DNA of 64,000 nt from Terribacillus saccharophilus (lineage in GTDB: Bacteria > Bacillota > Bacilli > Bacillales > Amphibacillaceae), in contig NZ_NPBD01000015.1 of assembly GCF_002272745.1 (NCBI RefSeq), forward strand, positions 62,001 to 126,000, written 5' to 3'. A program made the translations under genes and the position numbers. Below, in pieces: positions 1 through 9,004 of this stretch (position 1 is its first letter; every line of letters begins with the position of its first letter). The notes under the pieces were generated by a model that had not been told where the DNA came from, searched no databases, and worked only from the letters and a program-made list of their open reading frames with translations.

Positions 1-445
1 CTTCGAACACTGTTAATGACACACCATCAACAGAAATGGAGCCTTTGGACATCAAATATTGCAGCCCTTTTGTTACAGCAATGTCAATGTAACGAGCATT
101 TGACTCATCTCGAATCGATAGGATAGCCCCTGTAGTATCTACATGACCACTTACAAAATGACCGCCTAGCCTTCCATTAGGCTGCAGAGCAGGTTCCAGG
201 TTCACTGCATCGGAACTTTGCAAATGAGACAAAGAACTATAATGATATGTCTCCGGCATAACATCTACTTGAAAAGCATGCGGGGTGAAACTAGTAACTG
301 TAAGACAAACACCATTAACAGCGATACTGTCGCCTATGTGCATATCCTTAGTCAATTTTTCGCTGGCAATTGTGAGCTGCATGGCTTTATCCTGTTTTTT
401 TACATCAATCATGCTGCCTACTTCCTGAATGATTCCAGTAAACAC
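1..445 (-). CDS. ribE: Riboflavin synthase alpha subunit (partial, C-terminus outside window)
   Basis: Catalyses dismutation of two 6,7-dimethyl-8-ribityllumazine molecules to riboflavin in the cytosol. The visible 148 codons begin with MFTGIIQEVG, the hallmark N-terminus, and include GGHFVSGHVD near codons 85-95 and a second-barrel KGSISVDGVSLTV near the window edge. The family is usually about 215 residues, so roughly one third is missing beyond base 1. Start is GTG at 445, seven bases behind a strong AGGAG. It is the first gene after the FMN riboswitch, so unlike Bacillus subtilis no ribD lies between switch and ribE; ribBA and ribH would be expected downstream, outside the window. Identity is secure. 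Confidence 0.95.
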   Translation of the reverse strand, partial: MFTGIIQEVGSMIDVKKQDKAMQLTIASEKLTKDMHIGDSIAVNGVCLTVTSFTPHAFQVDVMPETYHYSSLSHLQSSDAVNLEPALQPNGRLGGHFVSGHVDTTGAILSIRDESNARYIDIAVTKGLQYLMSKGSISVDGVSLTVFE

Positions 446-671
446 TTTTCTCCTCCTTTTCTTCTGAGCGCTTCTCAAGGAAACAAGAAATGTCATGCTT
501 AGTATCATGCATTACGAATGGGAATATTACCGTCTCGGGGCTATGTGACGGTTATCGGGGATGTAACATTCAAAAACTCTTTTACCAAAATTCTTGAAAA
601 AGAATAACTCGAATAAGGTGCAAGCTGGCTGTTGCTGCCATTTTGCTCCTTTTTAGCACTAACTTTTATAT

Positions 672-706
672 AAAAAGCCCCAGAATATTGGATTCTGGGG
701 CTTTAG
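672..706 (-). terminator. Intrinsic terminator of the rib leader
   Basis: Perfect 13-bp stem (674-686 with 692-704) rich in GC, followed on the minus strand by a U run. It lies between the FMN aptamer and ribE, so it is the probable expression platform: FMN binding would favour it and stop transcription before ribE. Confidence 0.85.
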
Positions 707-778
707 CTTTAAAAGTATAGCGAAACAAACTATCGTCAAATAACGAAATAGCTGCTGGTGGCATGTGGATAGCACGCC

Positions 779-918
779 GTTTCTCTTTCCCATCCAGACT
801 GTACTGTCGGCTTTGGAATCTCACCAAATCCACCGTTATAAAAACGGGTCACGGACTGAAGACAGCTAAGCTGTCTATCACCGCCGGTCGGGAATTTCAC
901 CCTGCCCCAAGAGAAAAC
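779..918 (-). promoter_or_regulatory. FMN riboswitch (RFN element)
   Basis: Read on the minus strand the segment shows the conserved RFN blocks AGGGTGAAATTCCCGACCGG, the GGTGATAG block, GTCCGTGACCC and GGATTTGGTGAGATTCC, closed by a P1 helix (781-787 with about 910-916). This is a near-consensus FMN aptamer. It precedes ribE by about 330 bases with a terminator between them, indicating transcription attenuation by FMN. Confidence 0.97.
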
Positions 919-989
919 CTATTCGATTGGTACCACCTTAACATATTTTTTATGTACTTGTACAGCAGGAAAAAAGTCTGAAAATTCGA

Positions 990-1016
990 TTGACAATATG
1001 TGGAACTGATTATAAA
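990..1016 (+). promoter_or_regulatory. Candidate sigmaA promoter for the ArsR-MFS operon
   Basis: TTGACA at 990-995 and TATAAA at 1011-1016 with a 15-bp spacer, which is short. It sits 58 bases upstream of the 1074 start. Hexamers are good but the spacing keeps confidence low. Confidence 0.35.
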
Positions 1017-1073
1017 CTTAAACCGTAAAATAAAGTTGACCGTTCAATAAATGTTTACTGAGGAGGACATGAA

Positions 1074-1694
1074 GTGAAACAAGCAATGGCATTGACGACC
1101 TTTGAACAGCTGAAAGCAATTAGTGATCCACTGCGTGCAGAGATGATCATGAAGTTAGTCGAAACATCTTATACCGGCCAGCAGCTTGCTGTTTTACTGG
1201 AAACAAGCAGGCCAAAGATCCACTATCACTTGAAAGAGCTGGAGAAAAACGGGTTGATCGAAGTAATTCGGACTGAAGAAAAAAATGGTATTGTACAGAA
1301 ATTCTATCGAGCTGCGGCCAGAGGCTTTTTCCCATCAGAAGATTTGCTGCCTTACGCGGAAGAACTCAGTGAATCGACAAGACAGCTATATGTACAAATG
1401 GCAAATAAGACAAAATCAGCGATCCTAACTGCACCAGAATCATCCTTTGCAAAAGCGGCCGGTTCCACTGATCCGAAAGATTGGGATAAAGTCGGCAGCA
1501 TATGGGAAATCAGCGCCACCGAGGCAGACTTCCAGGAATTTATTCAGGGTTTATTCGGTTTGATGGAGAAACTGCGGGAAAGAAGTGAGGCAGCTGAAGA
1601 TGATCCTAATGGTAGGCTGTATCATTTTTCTGCCTACGGTTTCGAAATTGACACACCGTCATTTGATCACGTAGAGATGGATGAGGAGGACTGA
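1074..1694 (+). CDS. ArsR-type winged-helix transcriptional regulator
   Basis: 206 residues. Residues 8-95 form a winged helix: a helix carrying DPLRAEMIMKLVE, a recognition helix RPKIHYHLKELEKNGLIEV and a wing with EEKNGIVQKFYRA. The remaining half is acidic with no recognised metal-thiolate cluster, so the effector is unknown. Start GTG at 1074 has AGGAGG upstream. The MFS gene begins 2 bases after its stop, so the pair is one transcript and the regulator most likely controls its own exporter. Confidence 0.8.
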   Translation: MKQAMALTTFEQLKAISDPLRAEMIMKLVETSYTGQQLAVLLETSRPKIHYHLKELEKNGLIEVIRTEEKNGIVQKFYRAAARGFFPSEDLLPYAEELSESTRQLYVQMANKTKSAILTAPESSFAKAAGSTDPKDWDKVGSIWEISATEADFQEFIQGLFGLMEKLRERSEAAEDDPNGRLYHFSAYGFEIDTPSFDHVEMDEED

Positions 1695-1696
1695 AA

Positions 1697-2965
1697 ATGT
1701 TCGCTATACTTAAACAGCGCAATTATGGCTTGCTTTTCTCGGGGCGAATTGTAACAAATATCGGTGATAGCATATACTTCATTGCCGCAATGTGGCTTGT
1801 TTATGACTTGAGCGGCAGTGCGTTTTATTCCGGTTTGGCCGGCTTTTTGACGCAAATTCCAAATGTATTGCAATTTCTGATTGGCCCGCTAGTTGACCGC
1901 TGGCCGATTCGCGCCACATTATTATGGACGCAGGCACTACAAGCTGTGCTTATTCTGATAATTCCCCTAGCGGCTTGGCTGGACTTTCTTTCTGTCACAC
2001 TGGTGCTTGTTATTATGCCGATTTTGACTAGTATTGACGCTTTTGCCTACCCAACAGAAACAAAAGCATTGCCGCTCGTTCTAAAAAAAGAAGAACTGCC
2101 TGCTGGAAATGCACTGTTCTCCTTCGCTTACCAAGGTGTCGATTTGATCTTTAATGCGATTGCAGGGGTAATGATTGCCATCTTCGGCGCAACCCTTTTG
2201 TTCATCATCGACTCACTCACCTTTTGCATCGCTTTCCTTTTGTTCAGCTTCCTTAGAATTCCACACCAAAAAGTAGAGACCGACACATCCGGCACTGCTC
2301 GTACAGCAATAAACTCCTATTTCACTGAATTGAAAGAAGGCCTTAAAATTCTATTCACAACCATATTGTCAGCTGCACTAATGGGTGCAGTATTATGTAA
2401 TTTGGCAATAGGCGCAGCAATGGCAGTCATGCCTGCTTTCGCAGATGAACGTCAAGGACCTGCTGTATATGGTTTGTATTTAGCAGCAATGTCTTGCGGT
2501 GCTTTATTAGGTGCACTATTAGCAACTTCCTTCAGCAAGCTACCCATTGGTAAAGCAACAATTTTCACCATGTTATTGGCTTCTACAATCTGGGCAGCAG
2601 CTGCCTTCGTACCATGGACTTGGCTGAGCGTATTCCTTTTCGGGCTTGCCTGGATACCTGTCGGCTGCATCAATGTTACCTTCGCGGTAATGTTACAGAC
2701 CTTGCTTCCTGTTTCCTTGATCGGCAGAGTGACAAGTGCAAGTGCTAGCTTCAGCACAATTGCCATGCCACTCGGATCACTAGCTGGCGGTTATGCAGCT
2801 ACTCTTATTCCTGTGTCGTGGGTATTTTGTGCTGCAGGCATCGGCCTTGCCTTACTTTCTATAACGTGGCTTCTCTATCCGAAATTGCGCAAACTGGGAC
2901 CGCTCAACTCTCTTTCGCCGGAACTGCTTGGATTTAAAGAATCCTCCCAGCAGGAAACAAGCTGA
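1697..2965 (+). CDS. MFS transporter, EntS/MFS_3-like exporter
   Basis: 422 residues with about twelve hydrophobic segments, beginning MFAILKQRNYGLLFSGRIVTNIGD, a typical N-terminus of the MFS_3 (enterobactin exporter-like, also drug efflux) family. A conserved basic loop LVDRWPIRA follows the second membrane segment. It follows the ArsR regulator by 2 bases and has a GGAGG site inside the regulator gene end. The substrate cannot be read from sequence. Its stop abuts the stop of the convergent VanZ gene with no spacer. Confidence 0.85.
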   Translation: MFAILKQRNYGLLFSGRIVTNIGDSIYFIAAMWLVYDLSGSAFYSGLAGFLTQIPNVLQFLIGPLVDRWPIRATLLWTQALQAVLILIIPLAAWLDFLSVTLVLVIMPILTSIDAFAYPTETKALPLVLKKEELPAGNALFSFAYQGVDLIFNAIAGVMIAIFGATLLFIIDSLTFCIAFLLFSFLRIPHQKVETDTSGTARTAINSYFTELKEGLKILFTTILSAALMGAVLCNLAIGAAMAVMPAFADERQGPAVYGLYLAAMSCGALLGALLATSFSKLPIGKATIFTMLLASTIWAAAAFVPWTWLSVFLFGLAWIPVGCINVTFAVMLQTLLPVSLIGRVTSASASFSTIAMPLGSLAGGYAATLIPVSWVFCAAGIGLALLSITWLLYPKLRKLGPLNSLSPELLGFKESSQQETS

Positions 2966-3538
2966 TCACAGCTTGTCCCTTTTCAATAATGGTCGCAGGG
3001 CAATCCAATAAAATGCATAGCCAAGCATAGCTCCTAATACATTCAGGATAATGTCATCAATATCGACAGAGCGGTAATTATAACCGACAAAATAATTGAG
3101 CAGCCCTTGTGTCGACTCAATTGCTGTACTGAATACAAGACCGCAGAGAACCACAATAAAGAATGACCTGGTCCGGCGAACGAGCAAAGGCAAATAAAAG
3201 CCAAGTGGCACGAATAAAAGAATGTTACCGCCCAGATTTTTAAGGGCAAGTCCATATCCGAAGCCATCGATTTGTGTTGTATGCCAAATTTGCATTATGG
3301 AAGTGAGCGGTGATGTATTCCAGCGGTAGCTTGTTTCCAGCTGCTGATTTTCTTCGATAAGGTTCTGATCCACAGGCAATGGGAAAAATGTAAGACAGAT
3401 GACAGCGATCACATAGATAGCGAAGGATGCCATCAATAAATGTTGTTTCTTGGTAATACCAACCGTCTGGTGAAACGGAATAATAGACAATAAATAGACA
3501 AACGCCAAGAATATAGCTGGCGCTACGTAAGTTAACAT
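2966..3538 (-). CDS. VanZ family membrane protein
   Basis: 190 residues with about five membrane segments. Diagnostic VanZ features are GGNILLFVPLGFYLPLLVRR in the middle and STQGLLNYFVGYNYRSVDID followed by ILNVLGAMLGY near the C-terminus. The family is named for teicoplanin resistance VanZ, but most members have unknown roles. Convergent with the MFS exporter, ending on the adjacent base; no shared terminator is visible between them. Confidence 0.85.
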   Translation of the reverse strand: MLTYVAPAIFLAFVYLLSIIPFHQTVGITKKQHLLMASFAIYVIAVICLTFFPLPVDQNLIEENQQLETSYRWNTSPLTSIMQIWHTTQIDGFGYGLALKNLGGNILLFVPLGFYLPLLVRRTRSFFIVVLCGLVFSTAIESTQGLLNYFVGYNYRSVDIDDIILNVLGAMLGYAFYWIALRPLLKRDKL

Positions 3539-3639
3539 AGTAATTATTCTCTCCTGTATCCTAGAAGTCCCTTACGTAGAGTAAGTGGACATATACTCTT
3601 TAGTCTACATGATTTTCCGAGCCTTGTGAACGCATAGAT

Positions 3640-3682
3640 AAAGAAAAGAAACCACCTTTTTACAGGTGGTTTCTTTTCTTTA
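3640..3682 (-). terminator. Terminator of the arginine operon
   Basis: An 18-bp nearly perfect inverted repeat (AAAGAAAAGAAACCACCT and its complement) with a six-base loop lies immediately after argF. A/T-rich arms on both sides allow function in either direction. Confidence 0.8.
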
Positions 3683-3686
3683 TCCT

Positions 3687-4637
3687 TTATTTCCCCATAA
3701 CAGCAAGCATTAATGCTTTTTGAGCATGCAGGCGGTTTTCAGCCTCCTGGAATACTGCCGATTGCGGACCATCAATGACAGCTGCTGCCACTTCTTCACC
3801 CCGATGTGCCGGCAGACAGTGCAGGAAGATAGCATCTGACGCAGCAGAATCCATAAGCGTTTCATTCACTTGGAATCCTTGGAAAGCTGTCAGCCTAGCC
3901 TGTGTCTCTTCCTCCTGTCCCATACTCGTCCAGACATCTGTATAAAGTACATCTGCACCTGAGGCAGCTTCTTCCGGACTCTCTGTAATAAGAAGAAAAT
4001 CTGGATCATCACTGATTTCTCTCGCTATTTCAACAATTTCAGGGAGCGGCTGATATCCAGCAGGAGATGCAATTCGAATTTGCATTCCTGTTTTCGCTGC
4101 TGCAATCATTAAACTATTAGCAACATTGTTAGCATCACCGATATAAGCTAGCTTCACGCCATCCAATGTTCCTTTGTACTCCAAAATCGTCTGCAAATCC
4201 GCGAGAGCCTGACATGGATGGAACAAATCGGTTAAGCCATTGATCACCGGAATAGTAGCATGCGCCGCCAGTTCTTCCACCATCTTATGGGAATTGGCAC
4301 GAATCATGATAGCATCCAGATAACCAGATAGAACCTTCGCCGTGTCGGCAACCGGTTCGCCGCGACCAAGCTGCAAATCTTTGGAGTTCAAGTAAAGCCC
4401 CATACCACCAAGCTGATATATACCTGTTTCAAAAGAAACACGCGTCCGTGTGGATGACTTTTCAAAAATCATTCCTAAGGTTTTCCCCGCCAACGGCTGA
4501 ATCAGCTCACCTTTTTTATTCTGTTTTTTCAGTTCGGCAGCCAGATCCAGCACATAGAGAATTTCTTCCTTCGTCAAATCCTGCAGTGATAACAGGCTTT
4601 TGCCTGCTATGGATTGCTGTTCTATCGTCTGTTTCAT
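3687..4637 (-). CDS. argF: Ornithine carbamoyltransferase
   Basis: Converts ornithine and carbamoyl phosphate to citrulline in arginine synthesis. 316 residues, normal length. SSTRTR at 61-66 is the carbamoyl-phosphate site, HPCQALADLQT and DVWTSMG follow, and HCLPAHRG near the C-terminus contains the catalytic cysteine and ornithine contact. Its ATG overlaps the carB stop by 4 bases (ATGA), so it is last in the argG-argH-carA-carB-argF operon and would receive carbamoyl phosphate from the adjacent synthetase. A strong terminator follows. Confidence 0.97.
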   Translation of the reverse strand: MKQTIEQQSIAGKSLLSLQDLTKEEILYVLDLAAELKKQNKKGELIQPLAGKTLGMIFEKSSTRTRVSFETGIYQLGGMGLYLNSKDLQLGRGEPVADTAKVLSGYLDAIMIRANSHKMVEELAAHATIPVINGLTDLFHPCQALADLQTILEYKGTLDGVKLAYIGDANNVANSLMIAAAKTGMQIRIASPAGYQPLPEIVEIAREISDDPDFLLITESPEEAASGADVLYTDVWTSMGQEEETQARLTAFQGFQVNETLMDSAASDAIFLHCLPAHRGEEVAAAVIDGPQSAVFQEAENRLHAQKALMLAVMGK

Positions 4638-7600
4638 TGCACATGCTCCTTTTCCGTTTGCTCCAAGTAATCCGACATCGATAGACTGTCAGAGAATTTT
4701 TCCTGACTAGCCAGCCAGTAGCTTTGCATCGTCGACAAACTTGTCATACACGGTGTTTCTGTCTTCCATGCAGATTCGCGAATACCTTGGAACCCTTTTC
4801 TCGTACTGCATACAGCAGTCATCTTTTGATCTTCAATCAAAAGGATTGCTTCTTCATAGGAAACGACCTCAAATGAACCACTATCCGGAAGAAGTGCTGC
4901 AGTCTGCTCTGTCAGTACAACATGCGCTTGCAGCTGTTCAAGTAATTCCTCCAGTCCGTCCAAATCGGAGGATTCAACATCTAAAAGGATTATGGCATCT
5001 TCTGTCAAAGACCGGAGTGTCTTTTCCTTCCAGCCAAATGCCTTATTCAATGCCTCAGTAACCGTCTTTCCTAATCCAATTGCCTCTCCCGTCGATTGCA
5101 TATCCGGTCCAAGAAGCGGATCGACACCTGCCAATTTAGTGGTGGAAAAGACAGGCAGCTTGACTGCATAAAACGGTATTTCTTTTTGCAGTCCGAGTGA
5201 ATAACCAGAATCCTGCAAAGCTTCTCCCATCTGTATTCTGGTAGCTAAGTCTACCAATGGGATTCCCGTCACTTTACTGGAAATAGGAACGGTACGGGAC
5301 GCGCGCGGGTTAACCTCCAGGACATATAAAATATTACGATCTTCACTAAAGACAAACTGAATGTTCATGATGCCTTTCACGTTAAGAGAATCTGAGATTC
5401 GACTTGCATAGCTGACGATCATATCTTTCTCTAATTCACTCAAACTAGGAGCAGGGAAAATTGCTGTACTGTCACCGCTGTGGATTCCAGCCGGTTCAAT
5501 ATGTTCATAGATGCCTGGGATAAGGATGTCTGCACCATCACAAACAACATCCACCTCTACCTCCATGCCAGGCACATATTTATCAAGAAGCAGCGGAAAC
5601 AGGCGTGATGTGTGAATCTGCTGCTGAAGCTCTTTTAAATAAGATTCCAGCTTATCCTCAGAATGTAAGATGACCATCCCTTGACCACCGATCACATAAG
5701 ATGGACGGATTAGAATCGGATAACCAATTCGGCGAGCCTCGTCGTGCAATGATGCTGTATCCATCACTGTCGTACCCGGAATATGCGGGATGTTCAGCGT
5801 ATGAAGCAAATCATAGAAAGCCTCTCTATTCTCCACACGATCTATGGAAGATGTACTAGTTCCGGCGATTGTTACGCCAGCTTCCTCCAGATCCGCCGCT
5901 AAATTGATCGCTGTCTGCCCTCCGAACTGGACGAGCACCTCGTCGGCCTGTTCTTTTTCGATAATGTGCAGCACATCTTCTTTCGTGAGAGGCTCGAAAT
6001 ACAGATGATCAGCTGTATTGAAATCCGTACTTACAGTTTCGGGATTATTGTTAATAACAACAGATTGAATACCTTGTTCTCGCAAAGATAAAGCCGATTG
6101 TACAGAGCAGAAATCGAATTCCACACCTTGCCCTATCCGAATAGGACCAGAACCGAGCACCACTACTTTCTTATTTGCTGCAGATAACGGTTCGACCTCA
6201 TCTTCTTCCTGCCAGCTGGAATAGAAATATGGAGTTTGCGCAGAGAATTCAGCTGCACATGTATCAACCATCTTGTAGGAAGGCTTGATTTCCTGCTCCT
6301 TAATTAATCCTTCCACTGCTGCTAAAGGCTGATTGAGGACTCTGGCCAGGGCAACATTGCTGAAACCAAGTGTCTTTGCTTTTCGGAGAAGTACCTCATT
6401 CGGCTGCCAGCCGCCTTCTTCTAACTCTTGCTCAACATCGATAATCCGCTTCATCTCATGTAGGAAGAATGTTGTAATCTCTGTCCAGTCATGCAATGTC
6501 TCGATTGATACTCCCCGGCGCAGTGCTTCAGCAACCAGAAACAGTCTGCGATCATCTGCATCTATAAGTCCTTGCTGTAACTCCGTATCCGTTAACGCTT
6601 CAGCTGACGGCAAACGGAATTCCTCCAAGCCGATTTCCAGGGAACGTATCGCTTTATGCAGACCGGCTGGCAGGTTACGGGAAAGTGCCATAACTTCGCC
6701 TGTTGCTTTCATTTGTGTTCCAAGCAGACGATCAGCCTGCGTGAACTTATCAAATGGCCAGCGGGGTATTTTCACCGCTACATAGTCGATGGCAGGCTCG
6801 AAGCTTGCAAATGTATCTCCTGTAATCGGGTTCGGTACCTCATGCAGATGGTAGCCAAGTGCTAGCTTTGCAGCAATACGAGCAATCGGATAGCCTGTTG
6901 CCTTGGAAGCTAAAGCACTGGAACGGCTTACCCGAGGGTTCACCTCGATGATGACGTACTCATCACTATGCGGATTTAGCGCAAACTGGATATTACAGCC
7001 TCCAACGACACCTAGCTCACGGATGACTTTACATGATACAGTCCGAAGCATTTGATACTGCCTGTCTGTCAGTGTTTGGGAAGGCGCGACAACGATACTG
7101 TCTCCTGTATGTATTCCGACAGGGTCGATATTTTCCATATTGCAGACGATGATGCATGTATCATTAGCATCCCGCATAACTTCGTACTCAATTTCCTTCC
7201 AGCCTTTCACACTCTGCTCGATAAGCACCTGATTTATCGGGCTTGCCTGAGTTCCGCTCTTTACATATCGCAGCAGTTCCGGCAGATTGTTTGCGATTCC
7301 TCCTCCAGCTCCGCCTAATGTATAGGCAGGACGGATGATGATTGGAAATCCTGTACTCTCTGAAAAAGCTTTTGCTTCCTCAATTGAAGTAATCGGAAGA
7401 CTTTCCGGGACAGGCTCATTGATATCCTCCATCATCTGCTTGAATAGCTCCCGATCTTCTCCGCGTTGGATTGCATCAAGCGGTGTACCTAGCAATGTAA
7501 CGTTGTATTCCTCCAATACACCTGCCTGATCCAGGCTTACCGCCAGGTTAAGGCCGGTCTGGCCGCCTAAAGTAGGCAGCAGGCCATCCGGTCTTTCTTT

Positions 7601-7837
7601 TTCGATTATATTGGTCAAGGATTCACAGGTGAGTGGCTCCAAGTACACCTGATCGGCAAATGCCTGATCCGTCATGATTGTCGCAGGGTTATTATTGACG
7701 AGGATGACCTCTACGCCTTCCTCTTTCAAGGCAAGGCATGCTTGTGTGCCTGCATAATCAAATTCTGCTGCCTGCCCGATTACAATCGGGCCAGAACCGA
7801 TAACAAGGACTTTCTTGATGTGAGCTTGCTTAGGCAT
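4634..7837 (-). CDS. carB: Carbamoyl-phosphate synthase large subunit (arginine-type)
   Basis: 1067 residues with two homologous ATP-grasp halves: the N-terminal half starts KKVLVIGSGPIVIGQAAEFDY and the second half repeats VVVLGSGPIRIGQGVEFD near residue 560. A C-terminal MGS-like regulatory domain occupies the last ~130 residues. It makes carbamoyl phosphate from bicarbonate, ATP and ammonia delivered by CarA. Overlaps carA by 8 bases and argF by 4. Placement in an arginine operon suggests it is the arginine-dedicated paralogue; a pyrimidine copy (pyrAB) would be expected elsewhere in the genome, which cannot be seen here. Confidence 0.96.
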   Translation of the reverse strand: MPKQAHIKKVLVIGSGPIVIGQAAEFDYAGTQACLALKEEGVEVILVNNNPATIMTDQAFADQVYLEPLTCESLTNIIEKERPDGLLPTLGGQTGLNLAVSLDQAGVLEEYNVTLLGTPLDAIQRGEDRELFKQMMEDINEPVPESLPITSIEEAKAFSESTGFPIIIRPAYTLGGAGGGIANNLPELLRYVKSGTQASPINQVLIEQSVKGWKEIEYEVMRDANDTCIIVCNMENIDPVGIHTGDSIVVAPSQTLTDRQYQMLRTVSCKVIRELGVVGGCNIQFALNPHSDEYVIIEVNPRVSRSSALASKATGYPIARIAAKLALGYHLHEVPNPITGDTFASFEPAIDYVAVKIPRWPFDKFTQADRLLGTQMKATGEVMALSRNLPAGLHKAIRSLEIGLEEFRLPSAEALTDTELQQGLIDADDRRLFLVAEALRRGVSIETLHDWTEITTFFLHEMKRIIDVEQELEEGGWQPNEVLLRKAKTLGFSNVALARVLNQPLAAVEGLIKEQEIKPSYKMVDTCAAEFSAQTPYFYSSWQEEDEVEPLSAANKKVVVLGSGPIRIGQGVEFDFCSVQSALSLREQGIQSVVINNNPETVSTDFNTADHLYFEPLTKEDVLHIIEKEQADEVLVQFGGQTAINLAADLEEAGVTIAGTSTSSIDRVENREAFYDLLHTLNIPHIPGTTVMDTASLHDEARRIGYPILIRPSYVIGGQGMVILHSEDKLESYLKELQQQIHTSRLFPLLLDKYVPGMEVEVDVVCDGADILIPGIYEHIEPAGIHSGDSTAIFPAPSLSELEKDMIVSYASRISDSLNVKGIMNIQFVFSEDRNILYVLEVNPRASRTVPISSKVTGIPLVDLATRIQMGEALQDSGYSLGLQKEIPFYAVKLPVFSTTKLAGVDPLLGPDMQSTGEAIGLGKTVTEALNKAFGWKEKTLRSLTEDAIILLDVESSDLDGLEELLEQLQAHVVLTEQTAALLPDSGSFEVVSYEEAILLIEDQKMTAVCSTRKGFQGIRESAWKTETPCMTSLSTMQSYWLASQEKFSDSLSMSDYLEQTEKEHVQ

Positions 7838-8915
7838 ATGCTGTCACTCCTCTATTACGTACCGAATTCAAAAATTGTTCGAACACATCATACGTATCGC
7901 TTGGGCCGGGATGTGCCTCTGGATGGAATTGAACGCTCATGATCGGTTTAGAGCAATGCTGCAGCCCTTCTACCGATCCATCATTCACATTACTGTAAAG
8001 GATATTCCACCGGGACTGAGAAATAGAAGCTTCGTCTACGACATATCCATGGTTCTGGGAAGTGATCGATACCTTTCCGCTAGGCAAATGCTGGACTGGA
8101 TGATTGCTCCCTCTATGTCCATAAGGCAGCCGCATTGTATTACCGCCGAATGCAAGCGCCAGAAGCTGATGCCCAAGACAAATTCCTAAAGTTGGGTAAT
8201 ATTCTGCAATCCGTTTGATTTCGCCAGTTAAATAGTGCAGAGATTTCGGATCTCCAGGACCATTCGACAGCAGTACACCATCCACTTTTTCTTTCTTTAG
8301 CTCATCAAGTGTCGTATCAAAAGGAAAGACTGTGACGTCGCATTTATTTTCTAGCAGCATATCCCGAATCGAATGCTTATAGCCGTAATCAATGATAGCC
8401 ACATGAGCTGCCGACTGACCTTCTGCCGAGTGGAACTGCGCCTTTTTCACCGATACACTTTCTACAATCTTTTCGGATACTTTCGCCTTTTCCGGAACAG
8501 CTCCTGGTGTTTTGGTCATCTTTCCATAAACGTCCCCATGCTTACGGATGATTTTCGTCAGTTTCCGTGTATCCACCTGCGCCAGAATCGGAAAGTTATG
8601 CTCATTGGCAATATCCTGCAATGTCTGGGTTGCTTGGTAATGAGCCGGTGTTTCACATGGAGTTGAAATGACAAGCCCATGAATAGACGGCGTATGACTT
8701 TCCTTATCATGCGTATTGAAACCATAGTTTCCGATCAATGGGTACGTCATCGTAACTATCTGGCCGGCGTAGGAAGGATCAGTCATAACTTCCTGATAGC
8801 CTGTCATTGCTGTATTGAAAACCATTTCCCCATCTGATTCTGTTGTTTTCCCCAGCCAGACACCTTCCAAAATATCTCCTGTACTGAGCATCAAATAACC
8901 TTTTGTCTCTTCCAT
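7830..8915 (-). CDS. carA: Carbamoyl-phosphate synthase small subunit (glutaminase)
   Basis: 361 residues. N-terminal CPSase_sm domain (GDILEGVWLG, MVFNTAMTGYQEVMTDPSY) then a class I glutamine amidotransferase: nucleophile motif TLGICLGHQLLALAFGG and the His-Glu pair in VQFHPEAHPGP. Supplies ammonia to CarB. Start ATG at 8915 lies 8 bases behind GGAG. It is separated from argH by 89 bases, the only real gap in the operon, so an internal promoter is possible. Confidence 0.96.
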   Translation of the reverse strand: MEETKGYLMLSTGDILEGVWLGKTTESDGEMVFNTAMTGYQEVMTDPSYAGQIVTMTYPLIGNYGFNTHDKESHTPSIHGLVISTPCETPAHYQATQTLQDIANEHNFPILAQVDTRKLTKIIRKHGDVYGKMTKTPGAVPEKAKVSEKIVESVSVKKAQFHSAEGQSAAHVAIIDYGYKHSIRDMLLENKCDVTVFPFDTTLDELKKEKVDGVLLSNGPGDPKSLHYLTGEIKRIAEYYPTLGICLGHQLLALAFGGNTMRLPYGHRGSNHPVQHLPSGKVSITSQNHGYVVDEASISQSRWNILYSNVNDGSVEGLQHCSKPIMSVQFHPEAHPGPSDTYDVFEQFLNSVRNRGVTAYA

Positions 8916-9004
8916 TCATGCTGCTCCTTTCCGAAACGAACTTTATCTTTATTCTAAACATCTCATAAATATACATAAATAACAAAAGAAAGGTGAGCAG
9001 CTGC

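Noticed and set aside
920-945. AAGGTGGTACC on the minus strand resembling a T-box core
   Set aside because: No specifier or antiterminator stem, and the segment is the 5' edge of the FMN riboswitch leader for ribE.
6333-6785. 150-codon plus-strand ORF inside carB
   Set aside because: Low-complexity Ser/Arg-rich shadow of a conserved gene, no ribosome site.
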